Shown here piece by piece: positions 10,975-22,765 of a stretch of DNA of 64,000 nucleotides. The stretch comes from Aldrovandia affinis (lineage: Eukaryota; Chordata; Actinopteri; Notacanthiformes; Halosauridae). Within the stretch, counting starts at the first letter, position 1; each line of letters begins with the position of its first letter. Position numbers and translations under genes: made by a program. The notes beneath the pieces were generated by a model that saw only the letters and a program-made list of their open reading frames with translations, made no database searches and was not told where the DNA came from. The stretch lies in assembly GCA_029706075.1 (NCBI GenBank), contig JAINUG010000088.1, positions 2,279,001 to 2,343,000 of the forward strand, given 5' to 3'.

Positions 10975-11560
10975 CCATATGTATTAAGCCACTCAAAGTA
11001 AAAAACTGGTCTAAAGTGTAACTTAAGTGTAATAATTGGTGACTTTTACTCCTACACTCAAATTTAAGAATAAAAGTGATTTATCTTAACTCAGTAGGCA
11101 AGACGGCACAGTTGCGGAGATGTGCGCACACCTTCCAAGACAGGAAGAATGTTTTAGAAATGTTTGATGATGCACAGTTAATCAAACTTTATCGCCTATC
11201 GGATGTAATATCACCAGCAATTTTGAGAAGCAGTGCAGTTACGGCAGAGATGCAAGTTATTTTAACACTGCGCTTAAAGGCCAAAGTAATTTTAATAACT
11301 GTTGTTGTTCATCAGCAAAATTGCAATACTGTGAAACAAATGTGTCTCATAAATAAATAAATAAATAAGACTACGAACCAGTGCCAGATGTTGCCTTCTT
11401 GAAAGCAGAGATTTTCCTGACGCGCTTTGGATAAAATATTGTACCATTTTTTTTTTCTCTGGGCTCCGAGGAGGTGGAGGTGAAGCTTTCATTTGTTGTC
11501 TGCGATCTGCCTCCATGCCTCTTTTTTATGACGACTTCTGTCTATCTCCTCTACAGTTCA
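10975..11560 (+). mobile_element. PIF/Harbinger remnant
   Basis: The left edge GGGGCCATATGTATTAAGCC near 10979 resembles Harbinger termini (GGGC...TATTTATTAAG). A nuclease-like N-terminal frame follows at 11090, and a proline/basic-rich minus-strand frame (DRRQQMKASPPPPRSPEKKK) near 11430-11510 could be the second, Myb-like ORF. No right terminal repeat is found, so the limits are approximate. Confidence 0.45.
11090..11290 (+). pseudogene. HARBI1-like transposase fragment
   Basis: The frame gives FQDRKNVLEMFDDAQLIKLY then a SSAVTAEMQVILTLR segment, matching the N-terminal pattern of HARBI1-type nucleases (RDRxNPLExxDDxEL...LxxxxQVLxxLRF). The catalytic DDE part that should follow is absent and replaced by AT-rich DNA, so this is a fragment. 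Confidence 0.6.
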
Positions 11561-12527
11561 ATTTGGTTTTCTTTTTAAATCCATTTTGCTTAGCCTAAAA
11601 TTTGCCAACAAGGCATCTTTTATAATGAGGGTAAATTTACGGAGAGTCAATAAAAAAAATCTTAATTTCACCTTAACCTTTACCGTAAATCTGTAAAAAA
11701 GTGTGTCTGTCCGCAAAAATGTCCCATTTACTACAGAATGATCTAAAAGTCTCTCCACAGTATAAGTGCTGCATAGAGACTTTTCGATCGCCCTATACTT
11801 CCTTTGTTGCTAAATTTCTGACTGCCGTCAAACTTTCCTCCTAGTTACAAACATTTTGTTCAAAGTTTGATGAAGAGTGTAGATAGGTCAATGTACCTGA
11901 ATGGAATATTGACTGTTAAAACTGTCAAAGACAGCAAAAGCTTCTGACAAGAAATGATAAATGCTGCAAATATTACAATGTATGTATGACCACAAAAGGC
12001 AGCACGGCAGATCTGGACCATAGTGTGAGTGGGTGTTTCTTTACGGGAAATACACTTTTACGGGAAATACGGGTGTAAAAAATATAGCATGTCAGACAAA
12101 ATTGTCCAACTTAGTCAGTCATGTCATTAAAACCATATATGCTCAATAAAATTGCTAACAGGTGACAAGGCCAATCATACCATGGTAACCTCCACTTTCA
12201 ATCTGGTGGGTCATAATTCTATTCACCATGATCCATAATTTTCAGCTCATAGGTAGAACTGTGTTTTTGGTGTTCATAGGTAGAATTGTGGTGTGTGATA
12301 TAGGCTTGCAAGTTTGGTGTGCTGATCTAATAATGGCTGCACTGACTGCCAAAGCTACATACCTAAGTGCCCTGGTTTTATTCACAGAGGTTTTATTCAT
12401 AAACCTGCCGGGCCACATTCTGTCTACCTGCGTAGGATGACGAAAATGCGCCTCCCCAACAATTGGTTACCTAAATATATACATCTCGTATTGGTGCCAC
12501 CACTGATATTTTCTAGTATACTTTAGA
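11561..12527. other. No gene recognised
   Basis: AT-rich sequence with no family motif or paired repeat that I can support. Confidence 0.4.
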
Positions 12528-13205
12528 TGGGGTCCACCCTATGTTCCCAGGGTCCTATGTTCCCCAGCTCTATATATCACATTTCCAGGGTCCTATGTTC
12601 CTAGGGTCCTATGTTCTCAGGTTCCTCTGTTCCCCAGCTCTGTATATCACATTCCCAGGGTCCTATGTTCCCCACTCTATATAGCACATTCCCAGGGTCC
12701 AATGTTCCCCAGTTTTTGATTTGCGTTTTCATGTCAAAGTAAACAACTTTATGTACAAAATATGAAACAATCATTCATACATTTATGATTTTGATTGTAA
12801 ACTGTGGAAAGCTGCTTGCCATTTTTCTATGACAAGCAGAATGGCCACAGTGAGTAGAGTAGAGTTTATAACCCTGCAAAAATAAGTTTATGCTTTTTGT
12901 CAAACCTTGATATTTGCTTACAGCCGGGATTTAAGTCAGCATAATCTCTAAAACTGTCACATCTTCATCAGCATTGAGGGATAGACTGTAGGCTAGCCAG
13001 GCGCAAGGAGACGATGGCTGACGAGACGATTTCTTCGGAATCACGTCACTGCACAAGACCTATTCATGTGTGTTAACAGAATATTGAACTGGGGAACATA
13101 GGACCTTGGGAACATAGGACCCTGGAAACAGGACCTTGGGAACATAGGACCATGGGAACATAGGACCCTGGGAACATAGGACCTTGGGAACATAGATACA
13201 GTCCC
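12528..13205. mobile_element. Non-autonomous DNA element with arrayed inverted ends
   Basis: Both ends carry a tandem series of GGTCCTATGTTCCC(AG)-type units. They lie in one orientation at about 12529-12712 and inverted (GGGAACATAGGACC) at about 13092-13195, six or so units each side. The outer edges are TGGGGTCCACCC and CAGTCCC. CTTTAGA lies just outside both ends (12521-12527, 13206-13212), which suggests a 7-bp target duplication. The 380-bp middle has no coding capacity. The superfamily is not assigned. Confidence 0.7.
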
Positions 13206-13212
13206 CTTTAGA

Positions 13213-14104
13213 CAGAGCATGGAGGTTTTATTTTATTGTACTAGTGCATCACATCAAAATAGGCACAGTACAACTCATTAGTTCAGTACACTCTTAAGAT
13301 GACAGAATGCTGTTCGCAACAGAACTTATTTGTTCGCCGCCCTCACGGGTTTGGGACAAAAACAATACCCTGAAAATAACAAACTAAATTAAATAATACC
13401 ACACTGGAACTTTTCAGTTCCCGTTCCACTTTCACTTTCTCTTTCACTTTACTTCTTTGACTCCTCGGTCTCTACAGCCTTCTCCTTCCTGGTTCCAGCC
13501 AACTACTGAAGAGAGTAGAGCAGTTTTAAGCACACAGGTGTAATTGTCAAACCGCTGGCTGCTCTGCCAGTAGGCGTGGCCGCTAATCGCCCTGATTCAC
13601 TTTTTTGTGACCGACGCCTTCCACACCTCCCTTTCTGAAATCTGGACGTGCAGCCCCGAACCAGGAGTCAGGAGGAATATTTTCTACTCAGAACTAGTGC
13701 AATGGATTTGTTTACAAACATCCTCATTTGTCTGAGTGACTTCGAGCTGGCAGGCTGTGCCACACAGTGGCCCCCATTCTGAACTGATATGCGTTTCTGA
13801 GGATTAAATTAATATTGTTATAAAGTACTTTGGTGTAATCTGCTGAGTCCTATATCATACTTTTGCTTTGCAGTGTTCTTGACATTTTATGTTGTGTACA
13901 TCAGACATGCAGCTGTTACATGATCATGGTAGGAGCGTGGGAAAAAGTAGAAATGCAACCATTCCGATGTGTGGAGTCAAAAAATAGACAAGTCAAGCAA
14001 CATCCAGGACGGTTCTCGTTTTGAAGCCATTCATTTTCAATGGGATGCAAACTTTCATTCTTCCTGTTGAAGAAAGTACCAATTATAGCATTGAAAAAAT
14101 GCTT
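13213..14104. other. No gene; possible LTR-like remnant at 13330-13640
   Basis: From about 13340 a stretch (CGCCCTCACGGGTTTGGGAC, AAAACAA-rich, then pyrimidine-rich and CGCTAATCGCCCTG) has the composition of a reversed LTR or 5' leader of a retroelement. It recalls 27330-27700 (CCCGCGAAGCTTTCGGGTAA). No matched ends are found. Confidence 0.3.
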
Positions 14105-14260
14105 GGTGGGGCTCTCGAATGGCGCAACGGTAAAGGCATTCACCCAGAGTGCAGGTTGCACACTGAGGCCGGGGTTCGACTCCCCGGCTGTGCAAGTCCG
14201 GGAGGATGGAAGGAAGCCAGCACAAGCTCGCTGCATGTATCTGTATTTATTTATATCATT
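14105..14260 (+). mobile_element. tRNA-derived SINE head (truncated)
   Basis: A pol III A box (TGGCGCAACGGTAAAGGC) and a B box (GGGTTCGACTCCCC, about 14172-14185) are followed by AGTCCGGGAGGATGGAAGG and AAGCCAGCACAAGCTCGCTG. The 54963 SINE has the same order (CAGTCCGGCTC, AGCCGGCATGAGCTTGCCG). The 3' tail is missing. Confidence 0.7.
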
Positions 14261-14789
14261 TTCAGGAGTGGTCTTTATTTAGCTCTTTTCCTATTTTATG
14301 AGAGTCAATTTATTATATTTACAGATTTAATTATTGCCCTAACTGTATCATCGCTGAGTTCTTGCTGTAGGGGGTGCCTTATGTAGCAGTGTGAGTCTGC
14401 TGATCAATATATTAACGTAAACTGCCCCCACAGCATCTATCTACTCAAAATGTTATCACGAGGGACCCAAGCACTATCAAGAGCCAAGAAAATTCAAATA
14501 AAAGACTTAGATATTGATTTTGTAGAAATAAGCATAAAAGAGAAAGGGCAAAAACAGCCTTCCAATTTCCAATTGCTTTTGACTGCAAAGTTTTTTGTTA
14601 ATTTTAATTTAAATCTTTAGATTAAATAGGCATATTGACCATGCATTTACATGGTAATTATTGTATAAGTAATAGTAACTACACAGGTAGTACATTTGGA
14701 ACACAAGCTTTGCAGTTAACATGTAGTTAACATGATATATAATTAATCCTAGCCTTAACCACACTTTAATCTCTGAATCAATACAATAC

Positions 14790-14850
14790 AATACAATACA
14801 AACATTTAGCAGATGCTTTTATTCAAAGCGACTTACAAAAAGTGCATTCA
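14790..14850 (-). mobile_element. UnaL2/SINE-type 3' tail
   Basis: On the minus strand this reads TCGCTTTGAATAAAAGCATC followed by TGCTAAATG and a TTGTA repeat, a diverged version of the L2/SINE 3' stem-loop (loop GAATA). It is the 3' remnant of an L2 or SINE copy. Confidence 0.7.
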
Positions 14851-14999
14851 GCTTGAACAGCCACTTGATGCTGTAATGTCTAAGTACATCATACGTCAAG
14901 TATGACACTTTTTTCCTTGTTAATTTACAAGGCAATTAACAATAAGTGCAACAGATTTTATTTTTACATTTTTAAAATATTTTTTAAAATATAGGAATG

Positions 15000-15450
15000 G
15001 GTGGATTAAGGTCCGAGGTGCAGTCTAGAGAGATACGTTTTCAGCCTGCGGGAGAATACGGGCAAGTCTGGACTTGAATACCCCATGCCTCTACTGCATG
15101 ACCTGTAAAGCTGTTCCACGTATTGACAATTCTATATATAAAAAAGTACTTCCTGATATCTGCGCAGAATTGATCTTTAACTAATTTCCACCTGTGCCCG
15201 TGTAACAGTTGAGTTGGTTCTGTCCACAGCGAGTTTCGAACCGAGGATCTTTGACGCAACAAGAGAGCGATTTAGCTCGCTACACCCTCTTGTTCTGCTC
15301 TCTTAAAAACTGTGGTAGTTCACTTTGATAAAATGATTTATGAATTTAAAAACCTCAGTCAAATCCCCCTTAGTCTTGGTTTGCTAAACTTGAATAGAGT
15401 AAGTCTTTCCTCATAACTTTTACCTTTCATACCAGTGTAGGTGCCGGGTG
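15000..15450 (-). pseudogene. CR1-type LINE, C-terminal ORF2 fragment
   Basis: Reading the minus strand from about 15430, the frames give MKGKSYEERLTLF then RLRGDLTEVFKFINHF-like residues. After an interruption come GHRWKLVKDQFCADIRKYFF and RIVNTWNSF (about 15190-15090). These are the conserved C-terminal motifs of CR1-like ORF2 proteins (YEERL, LRGDxIExxK, FFxxRxxxxWNSL). The interruption at 15200-15300 is a tRNA-like insertion. The reverse transcriptase core is absent. Confidence 0.75.
15200..15300 (-). mobile_element. tRNA-like insertion (short SINE or tRNA fossil)
   Basis: On the minus strand there is GGGTGTAGCGAGCTAAATCG (A-box-like) and, about 35 bases on, CGGTTCGAAACTC (B box). It sits between two CR1 C-terminal coding pieces that otherwise continue, so it is an insert. 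I did not find a clean cloverleaf, hence not called a tRNA gene. Confidence 0.5.
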
Positions 15451-17553
15451 TGGTTTTATCAGTTATATTTAATTAGTATCATAAAATTAAATATTCATAA
15501 TTTCATAATATTAATATATTGATGGTTCAATTTTTACATCAAAGCTATAACTATTGACAATACACAAGCGTGAAGGATTTTGGAGTTCTTGGAATAAAAT
15601 ATTTAGGCTATATTCCCATGTTTCCATAACATCAAAACAGACACAATGTTTAACAAAAATATTTATTCAGTATAACAAAATCAACAGAGACCAAAAAATG
15701 AAAAGGTAAGCTAAGCGTTGAATTGAGGAAAATAAATAAAGAAGAAAAAGGTGTGGATATGTTTGAGGAATGCAAGTGTTTGTGTGTAAATGTGTATATG
15801 TGTATGGCTGCTTGCTTGTTAAAGCATGAATGAGACACGTAGTTGACCATGTGGAGTAGCCAGCATTTGCGTGCTTTGTCTCTTAACAAAGGGCAATAGA
15901 AGTGGCGCGGAAAAACACATAGTCTATTGTAACAATACTCTGGCAAAAGGGCAAATGTGAGTGTGCACACGAATAGCGGGTTTGCGCAATGGAAACTCCT
16001 TTGAAGGAGTGTTTATTAACACAAATTGGTTACATTTAATCTAATTAACATAAATTCAGGGTCAAATCTCTTGAGGCCAGGGTCAAAGGTCAGTTATGAG
16101 GTGGTTACTTCTAGTAACCACTGTCCTTTAAGGGGTGATTTAGAACAGTTTGGATGATTTTTATGGTTTATTGATCATTAAGATAAGTCAATCTTCTCCT
16201 TTCTTGTGATACAGAAGGAAGCCATTCTTGCTCTGGAAGATGCTCAAGCCCACATCCATTTTGTGCGATGAGGCTCTTTGGTACTGCTACATTCAGCACA
16301 CCGTCTTGATGTGGTTTTAATTGGGAGGTGAGCGGCTTTGGATGTGCATTTCTGAAATGGTATGTAGGTTTGTGCCTCTGGATATCATGTTGGCTGGTTC
16401 TTCTCTCACCAAGTTTAATAATCATCATCAACATCAGCACGTCATTGCGTAATAGTTGGACAACATTGTGGCCATGGGGGCCCTAAGCGGTCGCTTATTT
16501 TGCTTATAGGAGCAAACAGCCCTGGCTTTTGTCCTTTACAATAACAGAAGCTGTTTTTGTTCAAACAGCCATTTGTCTGCTCATCTCTGATTATGAAATC
16601 TACTGTTGTTTTAATTGTTGGGAGGCAAAAAGGCAAACAATCAGTTCAGGAGGCTGATTGGATTTCAGCCCAGGTTTAGAGCTGGCAATCAGTTGATGAG
16701 CCATACGTTTAGGGCCAGGTCAAATGTTTGGTTTTATTAACAACTATATGATTATAGTAAGTCCATCAGTACTGGAATAATTACATTGAGAGCAAAGCAG
16801 TAGTGCAACTGTAATGTTGGGGGTCTGAGTCAACCACACCAGAGGATTAGGGGTTTATATCCTGGGAGCGTTAGATACCTGCCACTGCACATCTGACGGT
16901 GATCGACCTGAAGTGCCCCAGAAGAAGGAGCAAAAAGCATCCTGAGGTGAATATTAATGTCAAAACGTAGTGAATGTAAGGGACCCTGGTTAAGGACAGT
17001 CTGCTCGAGCCGTTGCTGAGCTGCTCCACTCTGATCTTATCTCTCCTGGCTTTAGCATCAGTTACATGGAACCTCATGTTACCTTCTGCTGTTTAGGCAT
17101 CCCCCCCTTCATCCACCCTCCACCCACACCCAAAACACAACCCCAAGTTGCAGAAATCAGAAAGCATTGTTTGCTGCATTACTTCAGCGTTCACCGTTAT
17201 TTTTTTATTTTTTTAATGTATACCTTTTATAACTCAAAGTCTCTGTTTTTGACGTTTCATTTTTGACATGTTTTTGGTTGTTCTCAGTGCAAAACAATGA
17301 TGGTTTTCTGCTTTTACTGACCATGAGCACTACGGACCCAGCACTAAGAACTGTAGCAAAGCAAATTACAATCCAACCATAACCTACTCACGAGACACAC
17401 AATTATAGTCTACAAACAGGAGCTGGAACCAAGGAGCTGGTGTAGTCCAGCTTTTATGCTCTGAGGCAATCAGGCAAGCAGGTGTTTATAGACGAGCGTC
17501 AAACAGCAATCAGTCAATTCAGCTTCACCTGGAGAATGTGTCCTCTACGAGAC
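15451..17553. other. No gene recognised
   Basis: Unique-looking DNA. From about 17330 to 17550 the wording (AACTGTAGCAAAGCAAATTA, GAGCTGGAACC, AGGCAATCAGGCAAGCAGG) recalls reversed LTR or interspersed repeats, without provable ends. Confidence 0.35.
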
Positions 17554-17612
17554 AGGTGCATAACACACACACACACACACAGACACACACACACACACAC
17601 ACATACACACAT
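17554..17612. repeat. (CA)n microsatellite
   Basis: Alternating CA runs with a few interruptions (CAGACA, CATACA). Confidence 0.95.
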
Positions 17613-18124
17613 AAACGAGTGATCCTGCAAGATAACAGCAGAGTACTGTATTTTTATTTTAAAGAATCATATGATGAACCACAACAGTGATTATGAGTTG
17701 ATTACGCAGCTGGGCTGAGTAAATAAATGGGGTCATCACAGAATCCCACAGACAGCAGCATGAGAACCCCTAGTGCCACTTTTCCCACCGGCAGTCTCTG
17801 AATGTGTCACAAACCCAAGGAAGGGGGAAGAAGCGCCCAACCAAAGGGCATTGGTCTGGTATTCTCCTATTCATCAAAAAACTCATCATGTATTTTGAAC
17901 ATATTCATTAGGAATAGCATCTGTAATTAACAGCAATTAACAACAATAATTAACAGTAATCTAGCCAACTGCTAATGATGCATATCTTCTAATGCAAATA
18001 TATATATGACTAAATGGAAATATAGTCAGCCGCGCAACCAGGCAACCCCCCGCCCCCAACATGGACAAGATGCGAATGCAAATTCTCTATTACTATAATA
18101 AAAGTGCATTAACATTAAATCAAG
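17613..18124. other. No gene recognised
   Basis: AT-rich spacer with no recognised element, up to the duplicated target of the next SINE. Confidence 0.4.
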
Positions 18125-18136
18125 TATCACATTTAG

Positions 18137-18506
18137 GGCCTGGCGGATGGCCCAGCGGTCTAGTGCACCGCGCTTTGGAGCGGTGTGCGCTGCCCGTCAG
18201 AGACGCGGATCGAAACCCGCGTGTCTACCAGACCGGCCCTGGTCGTCAGCCCGATCGGAGGCGGCATTTGGCTGTCCGCCTCCTGGGGAGGGGGGAGGGA
18301 GAGCCGGCACGAGTCCACCGAGGAGAAGGTTAATGGAGTCCGTGGAAGATCTCCGTCTCGAAAGAAGGCGGGGAAATAGGTCCAGGAATACGAATCTCGT
18401 TCCCGGAGGACGGGCGGCGGACTCGTGAGGGTGGGGAATTGAAAATAAAATAGAGGGTATAATTGGCTACCAAAATTGGGAGAAAAACTGGGGAAAAATC
18501 AGTTTT
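18137..18506 (+). mobile_element. tRNA-derived SINE with perfect 12-bp target duplication
   Basis: TATCACATTTAG occurs at 18125-18136 and again at 18507-18518, framing a 370-bp element. The head has an A-box-like TGGCCCAGCGGTCTAGTG and a B box GGATCGAAACCC. The middle is CpG-rich, and the tail is GGGTATAATTGGCTACCAAA then GGGAGAAAAACTGGGG. It is transcribed by pol III and mobilised by a LINE in trans; its tail differs from the L2 stem-loop tail, so another LINE partner is likely. The perfect duplication and retained CpGs suggest a fairly recent insertion. Confidence 0.9.
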
Positions 18507-18518
18507 TATCACATTTAG

Positions 18519-18942
18519 TTTTGTAATGGGTGTTGTGATTGGTTAAAGTAAGGGAGGGGGTAGAACCCTATGTTCCAGCATGAACTCCTGTCTCATCCCT
18601 CAAGCTACATAGTACTGTGGAAGCAAAAAAAAGTTCTGCTTGTATAATGTTGAAATGCTGCTAAAACAGGGAAATCATTGAGTGCAATTACACATGTTCT
18701 GTCTACCAAAGGATCTTCGTGCCAAAAGATCAAAGGGACTGTGGAGGGTGTCGGTCTTGGCAACAGGGGAGTTGCAGGGTTGCCTCTGTTTTGCCAGGTT
18801 TGGCAATCTCGCAGTTTGCGACATGGCTGGCAGGTGCCCGGAAGACTAGTTCTAAAGGTCACAATTATTCAATCAGTGTTAATTGGTGTGGATTTCAAGT
18901 GAGAGATTAACTTGACTGATTGTGTTTTTGTGTGGGTATCAA
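18519..18942. other. No gene recognised
   Basis: Short frames only; no family motif. Confidence 0.4.
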
Positions 18943-19574
18943 ATCAAATTTATTTGTATAGCGCTTTTCACAATTTAATTGTCACAAAATGCTTAACAGA
19001 GGGGGAACCCAGGCCTAGACCCCCCAAAAACAAGCCTAAAGGCAACAGTAGCAAGGACAAACTCCCTTGATAGGTAGAAACCTTGGGAGGAACCAGACTA
19101 AAAGGGGGGGAGCCCATCCTCTTCTGGCCGACACAGGGTGTGTCCAAAAAAAAAAATCATGGTCAGTGCAAGGTGAATGACTTTGCGCCTCCTCAGTTAA
19201 GTAGTCAGTGGGGGGCTAAACCACGTGAAGGGGGTCCAGATCAAGGGACTGGGGAGAAAAGAACATGCAGTCAGAAAAAAAGCAGTGCTATAGCCAGTAG
19301 CATTATGCGAGAGCAGGGGAGCACAAGCATAGGAAATATACAGATAGCCCCGACAGGTGTAAGCTATGGCAGCATACCTATTAGGAGAGGGACAGAGAAT
19401 ACACGCAGCCATGAAAGAGTTCCAAACAATCCACACCCGATCAAGGATAACCAGCTTAACAGTGGTGGTAACACGTTGAGGAGGTGACAGTATGGAAAGT
19501 TTCTCACTCCAAAAGTCACTAGGGCATGGCCTTCTCCATCTCTCCACCTATACTATGTTTGGCAGTAGGCTAGG

Positions 19575-22165
19575 CTGAAAATATATGTTTTTAATCTAGA
19601 CAAGAAATTTAAACTGTGTCCGAATCCCTAACATGCTTTGGTAAACCATTCCACAACAGAGGAGCTCTAAAAGAGAAGGCTCTACCATCAGCTGTGCTTT
19701 TCAAAATTCTAGGGAGTAATAGATGGCCGGCTTCTTGTGAACGAAGCAGTCGTGTCGGCTTATAAGGGGCAATCATTTCGGTCAGATATATAGGTGCAAG
19801 TCCATGCACTGCTTTAAAAGTTAGCAACAGTACTTTATAATCAGCCCGATATTTAACAGGAAGCCAATGTAGTGATGCTAACATAGGAGTAATGTGCTCA
19901 TACTTCTTGGATCTAGTCAAAATACATGCCGCTGTATTCTGTTCTAGTTGAAGACTCTTAGGAGAGCTACAAGAGGAGCCAGATAATAAGGCATTACAAT
20001 AGTCTAGCCTCGATGCGACAAAAGCATGCATCAAGGTTTTTGCATCCTCTAATGACAGAATGTGCCTAATTTTAGCTATTTTTCTTAGGTGAAAGAAGGC
20101 TACTCTGGAAGTGTTTTTAATTTGAGTGTCAAATGTAAGATCCTGATCAATAATAAAACCAAGGTTCTTGACCTTTAGCCTGCATTTAACTACAGATCCA
20201 ACTTGTTCCTTAATTTTTTGGGGCCCAAAACCATCATCTCTGTTTCATCAGAATTCAAAAGCAGGAAATGTACTGTCATCCAATTCTTTATATCAGAGAT
20301 ACAAGCCTGAGTGAGTTGAAGTATTTAACCTGGTTTCATTGATATGTACAGCTGTGTATCATCTGCATAGCAATGGAAATTCACACCATGTTTACGAATA
20401 ACATTTGAGTGGTAGCAAGTATAATGAGAACAGTAATGGTCCCAGCACTGAGCCTTGTGGAATACCATATTTAACCTGAGAGTAGTCAGAGAACTCTTGA
20501 TCTAATTGCACAAATTGAAACCTGTCTGATAAGTATGATTTAAACCATGAGAGTGCCCATCCATGCAAACCAACCAGGTTTTCTATCCTGTAAAGGAGAA
20601 TCTGGTGGTCAATAGTGTCAAAACCAGCACAACTTTAATAAGTGCCGTCTCAGTGCTATGGTTTGGTCTAAAACCTGATTGTAGTGTTTCATACAGATTA
20701 TTCGATTTGGTTTCTTTATAAGAGGCTTGATTACTGCCACTTTTAAAGATTTAGGTACGCAACCCAATAATAGGGATGTATTTATGATATCTATCATGGG
20801 CTGGCCTAGCACAGGCAAAAGCTCTTTAATAAGATTTGTTGGTATGGGGTCTAACAGACATATAGATGATTTGCAGGACATAACCAGATGACTAAATTTG
20901 TCAAGATCCAAGGGAGTGAAAAACTCAGAATAACTGCTGTAATCTGAAGGCGGATTTTATGTCAGTTTAGCTACCGTGTTAAATAGAAATCTTGGGTTGT
21001 TTTTATTCTGGTCAATTAATTTTGAGAAGTACGATGACCTATCTGTAGTAAGAGTGTGCTTGTATTCTATGAGGCTGTCCTTCCAAGCAGAGTGAAAAAC
21101 CTCTAAATTGGTAGCGCGCCATCTGCGTTCTAATTTCCTGGAAACTTGTTTAAGGGCAAGGGTATGGTCAGTAAACCAGGGTGCAAGTGTATTCCGTAAA
21201 ATATGATTTACCGCATTTGTTTGATGATCAATTGACAAAAAGCTGTTTGGATCCTGACTTGATACTAATGACTCGGGAACTATGTTTATACATTTTGAAG
21301 CCGTCAATGAATTTATAGAGCGGCTGGAATAGTATCTAGGTTCCGATTTAATAGGAATATTTACCTGAATTTCAAAAGTAATCAAAAAGTGATCCGATAG
21401 TACAGGATTATGGGGAGACACAATGATATTCTCGACATCGATACCATAGGATAACACTAAATCTAAGGTATGGTTGTGGCAGTGAGTTGGTTCAGACACA
21501 TTTTGAATGAAACCAACAGAGTAAATAATAGCTGCAAAAGCAAATCCTAAAGGGTCACTGTCATTATCAACATGCATGTTGAAATCTCCAACAATCACAA
21601 CAAAGTTGCCAAGCTTGATAAAAACTCTGCAAACTCAGAAAGAAAAACAGTATATGGTCCAAGTGGTCTATAAATAGTTACTAAGAGGAAGGATTGCACT
21701 GGGGTAACTTTATCTTTTGACGTCCAGAAAGCATAACAAGTTATTCAAAAGAGGATAACTTATCCCCACATTTAGGTGTGAAACTAAATTTTGTCGCAAA
21801 AATCACAGCAACACTGCTCCCTCTACCGGACAGACGCAGCGCTTGACAACTAGCATAGCCATCAGGAGATGCCTCATTAAGTGCACTGTCAGGCCTAAGC
21901 CAGGTTTTAGTTAAACTAACCAGGTCAAAACTATGGTCAGTGATTAGTTTGTTCACAAGAGTGGAAAGTGATCTAACATTTAAGAATCCACATTTAAGAT
22001 ATGTCTTATTACAGGCAACACTTACATCAGGCTGAGAGGTTTTAATATAAATAAGATTATGTACACAAATGCCACGACAGCCAGTGTGCTCAGATAGCTT
22101 TACATTTCTAAAACCATTTCCAAAATGAGGGACAGACACAGTCTCAATAGCTAAGCTAGTCACGG
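19575..22165 (-). pseudogene. LINE A ORF2 (endonuclease and reverse transcriptase), broken
   Basis: The protein would nick target DNA and reverse-transcribe the element RNA there. Read along the minus strand, the endonuclease begins LKCGFLNVRSLS near 21990, then LTKTWL where the family has ETW, so the catalytic Glu is replaced by Lys. It continues with GDFNMHVDND (21590), TLDLVLS and SDHFL. The reverse transcriptase follows with LDPIPTNLIKELLP (20850), FDTIDHQIL (about 20600), [10 protein letters not shown] (about 20440) and [11 protein letters not shown] (about 20365). The C-terminal LDYCNALLSG...LHWLPVKYRADYK part is 20034-19609. Several frameshifts and stops separate these pieces. Confidence 0.88.
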
Positions 22166-22199
22166 GTTTTTGGAAGCTAGCAGACAGTAGTTTAGGACC

Positions 22200-22765
22200 A
22201 GAAGTCTGCTGCCTGGCTAGCGCTCTGAGAGGTCACAAATTTTGCGAGATTAGACTATGGGAAAAATTTCTAGATAGTAGAAGAGCACCTCTCAGGCTCG
22301 GGTGGAGTCTGTCTCTCTTCAGTAAGCCAGGCTTTGTCAGTACACCAGTTAGCCAGCCAGTGATTTAGCGACATGAGTCTACTGTAGACTTCATCACTAC
22401 GGGCTGGGATAAGGCCAGAGATAATTACTTCCCGACTGAGTGTTTTTGAGAGCTTACACACCGAAACAATATTTTTAGTGATCTCCGACTGCCTAAGTCG
22501 AACATCGTTGGTGCCAGCGTGGATAATAATTTAACAATATTTACGATTATTCTTAGCTAGCACCTTTAAGTTTGCCTCCATGTTGGTGGCTCTGGCCCCA
22601 GACAAACATTGGACTATGGTCGCTGGTGACTCTATCCTCACGTTTCGTAAAATGGAATCGCCAATAATCAGAGCTTTCTCAGTAGGTGTATTACTGAGTG
22701 GGGAGAAACAATTCGAAATGTGAGTTTGGTTTCTGACCTCCTTGAGATGGTGACTATACCTCCCT
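22200..22765 (-). pseudogene. LINE A ORF1, SGNH-type esterase domain, broken
   Basis: The minus-strand frames give [13 protein letters not shown] near 22660 (block I, nucleophile Ser), IHAGTNDVRLRQSE near 22505 (block III, Asn), and in a shifted frame RDRLHPSLRGALLLSRN near 22290, where the Asp-x-x-His catalytic pair sits with Arg in place of the usual Gly. A TAA stop interrupts the frame just before IIIHAG. Esterase-like ORF1 proteins are known in fish L2 elements and are thought to aid RNA or membrane binding during retrotransposition. The N-terminal part is missing. Confidence 0.8.

Noticed and set aside
14105..14190. Possible tRNA gene
   Set aside because: A and B boxes are present, but the sequence continues into SINE body shared with 54963, so it is a SINE head.
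18061..18428. Arg/Gly-rich frames of 64-93 codons
   Set aside because: They run through the CpG-rich body of a SINE with a target-site duplication.
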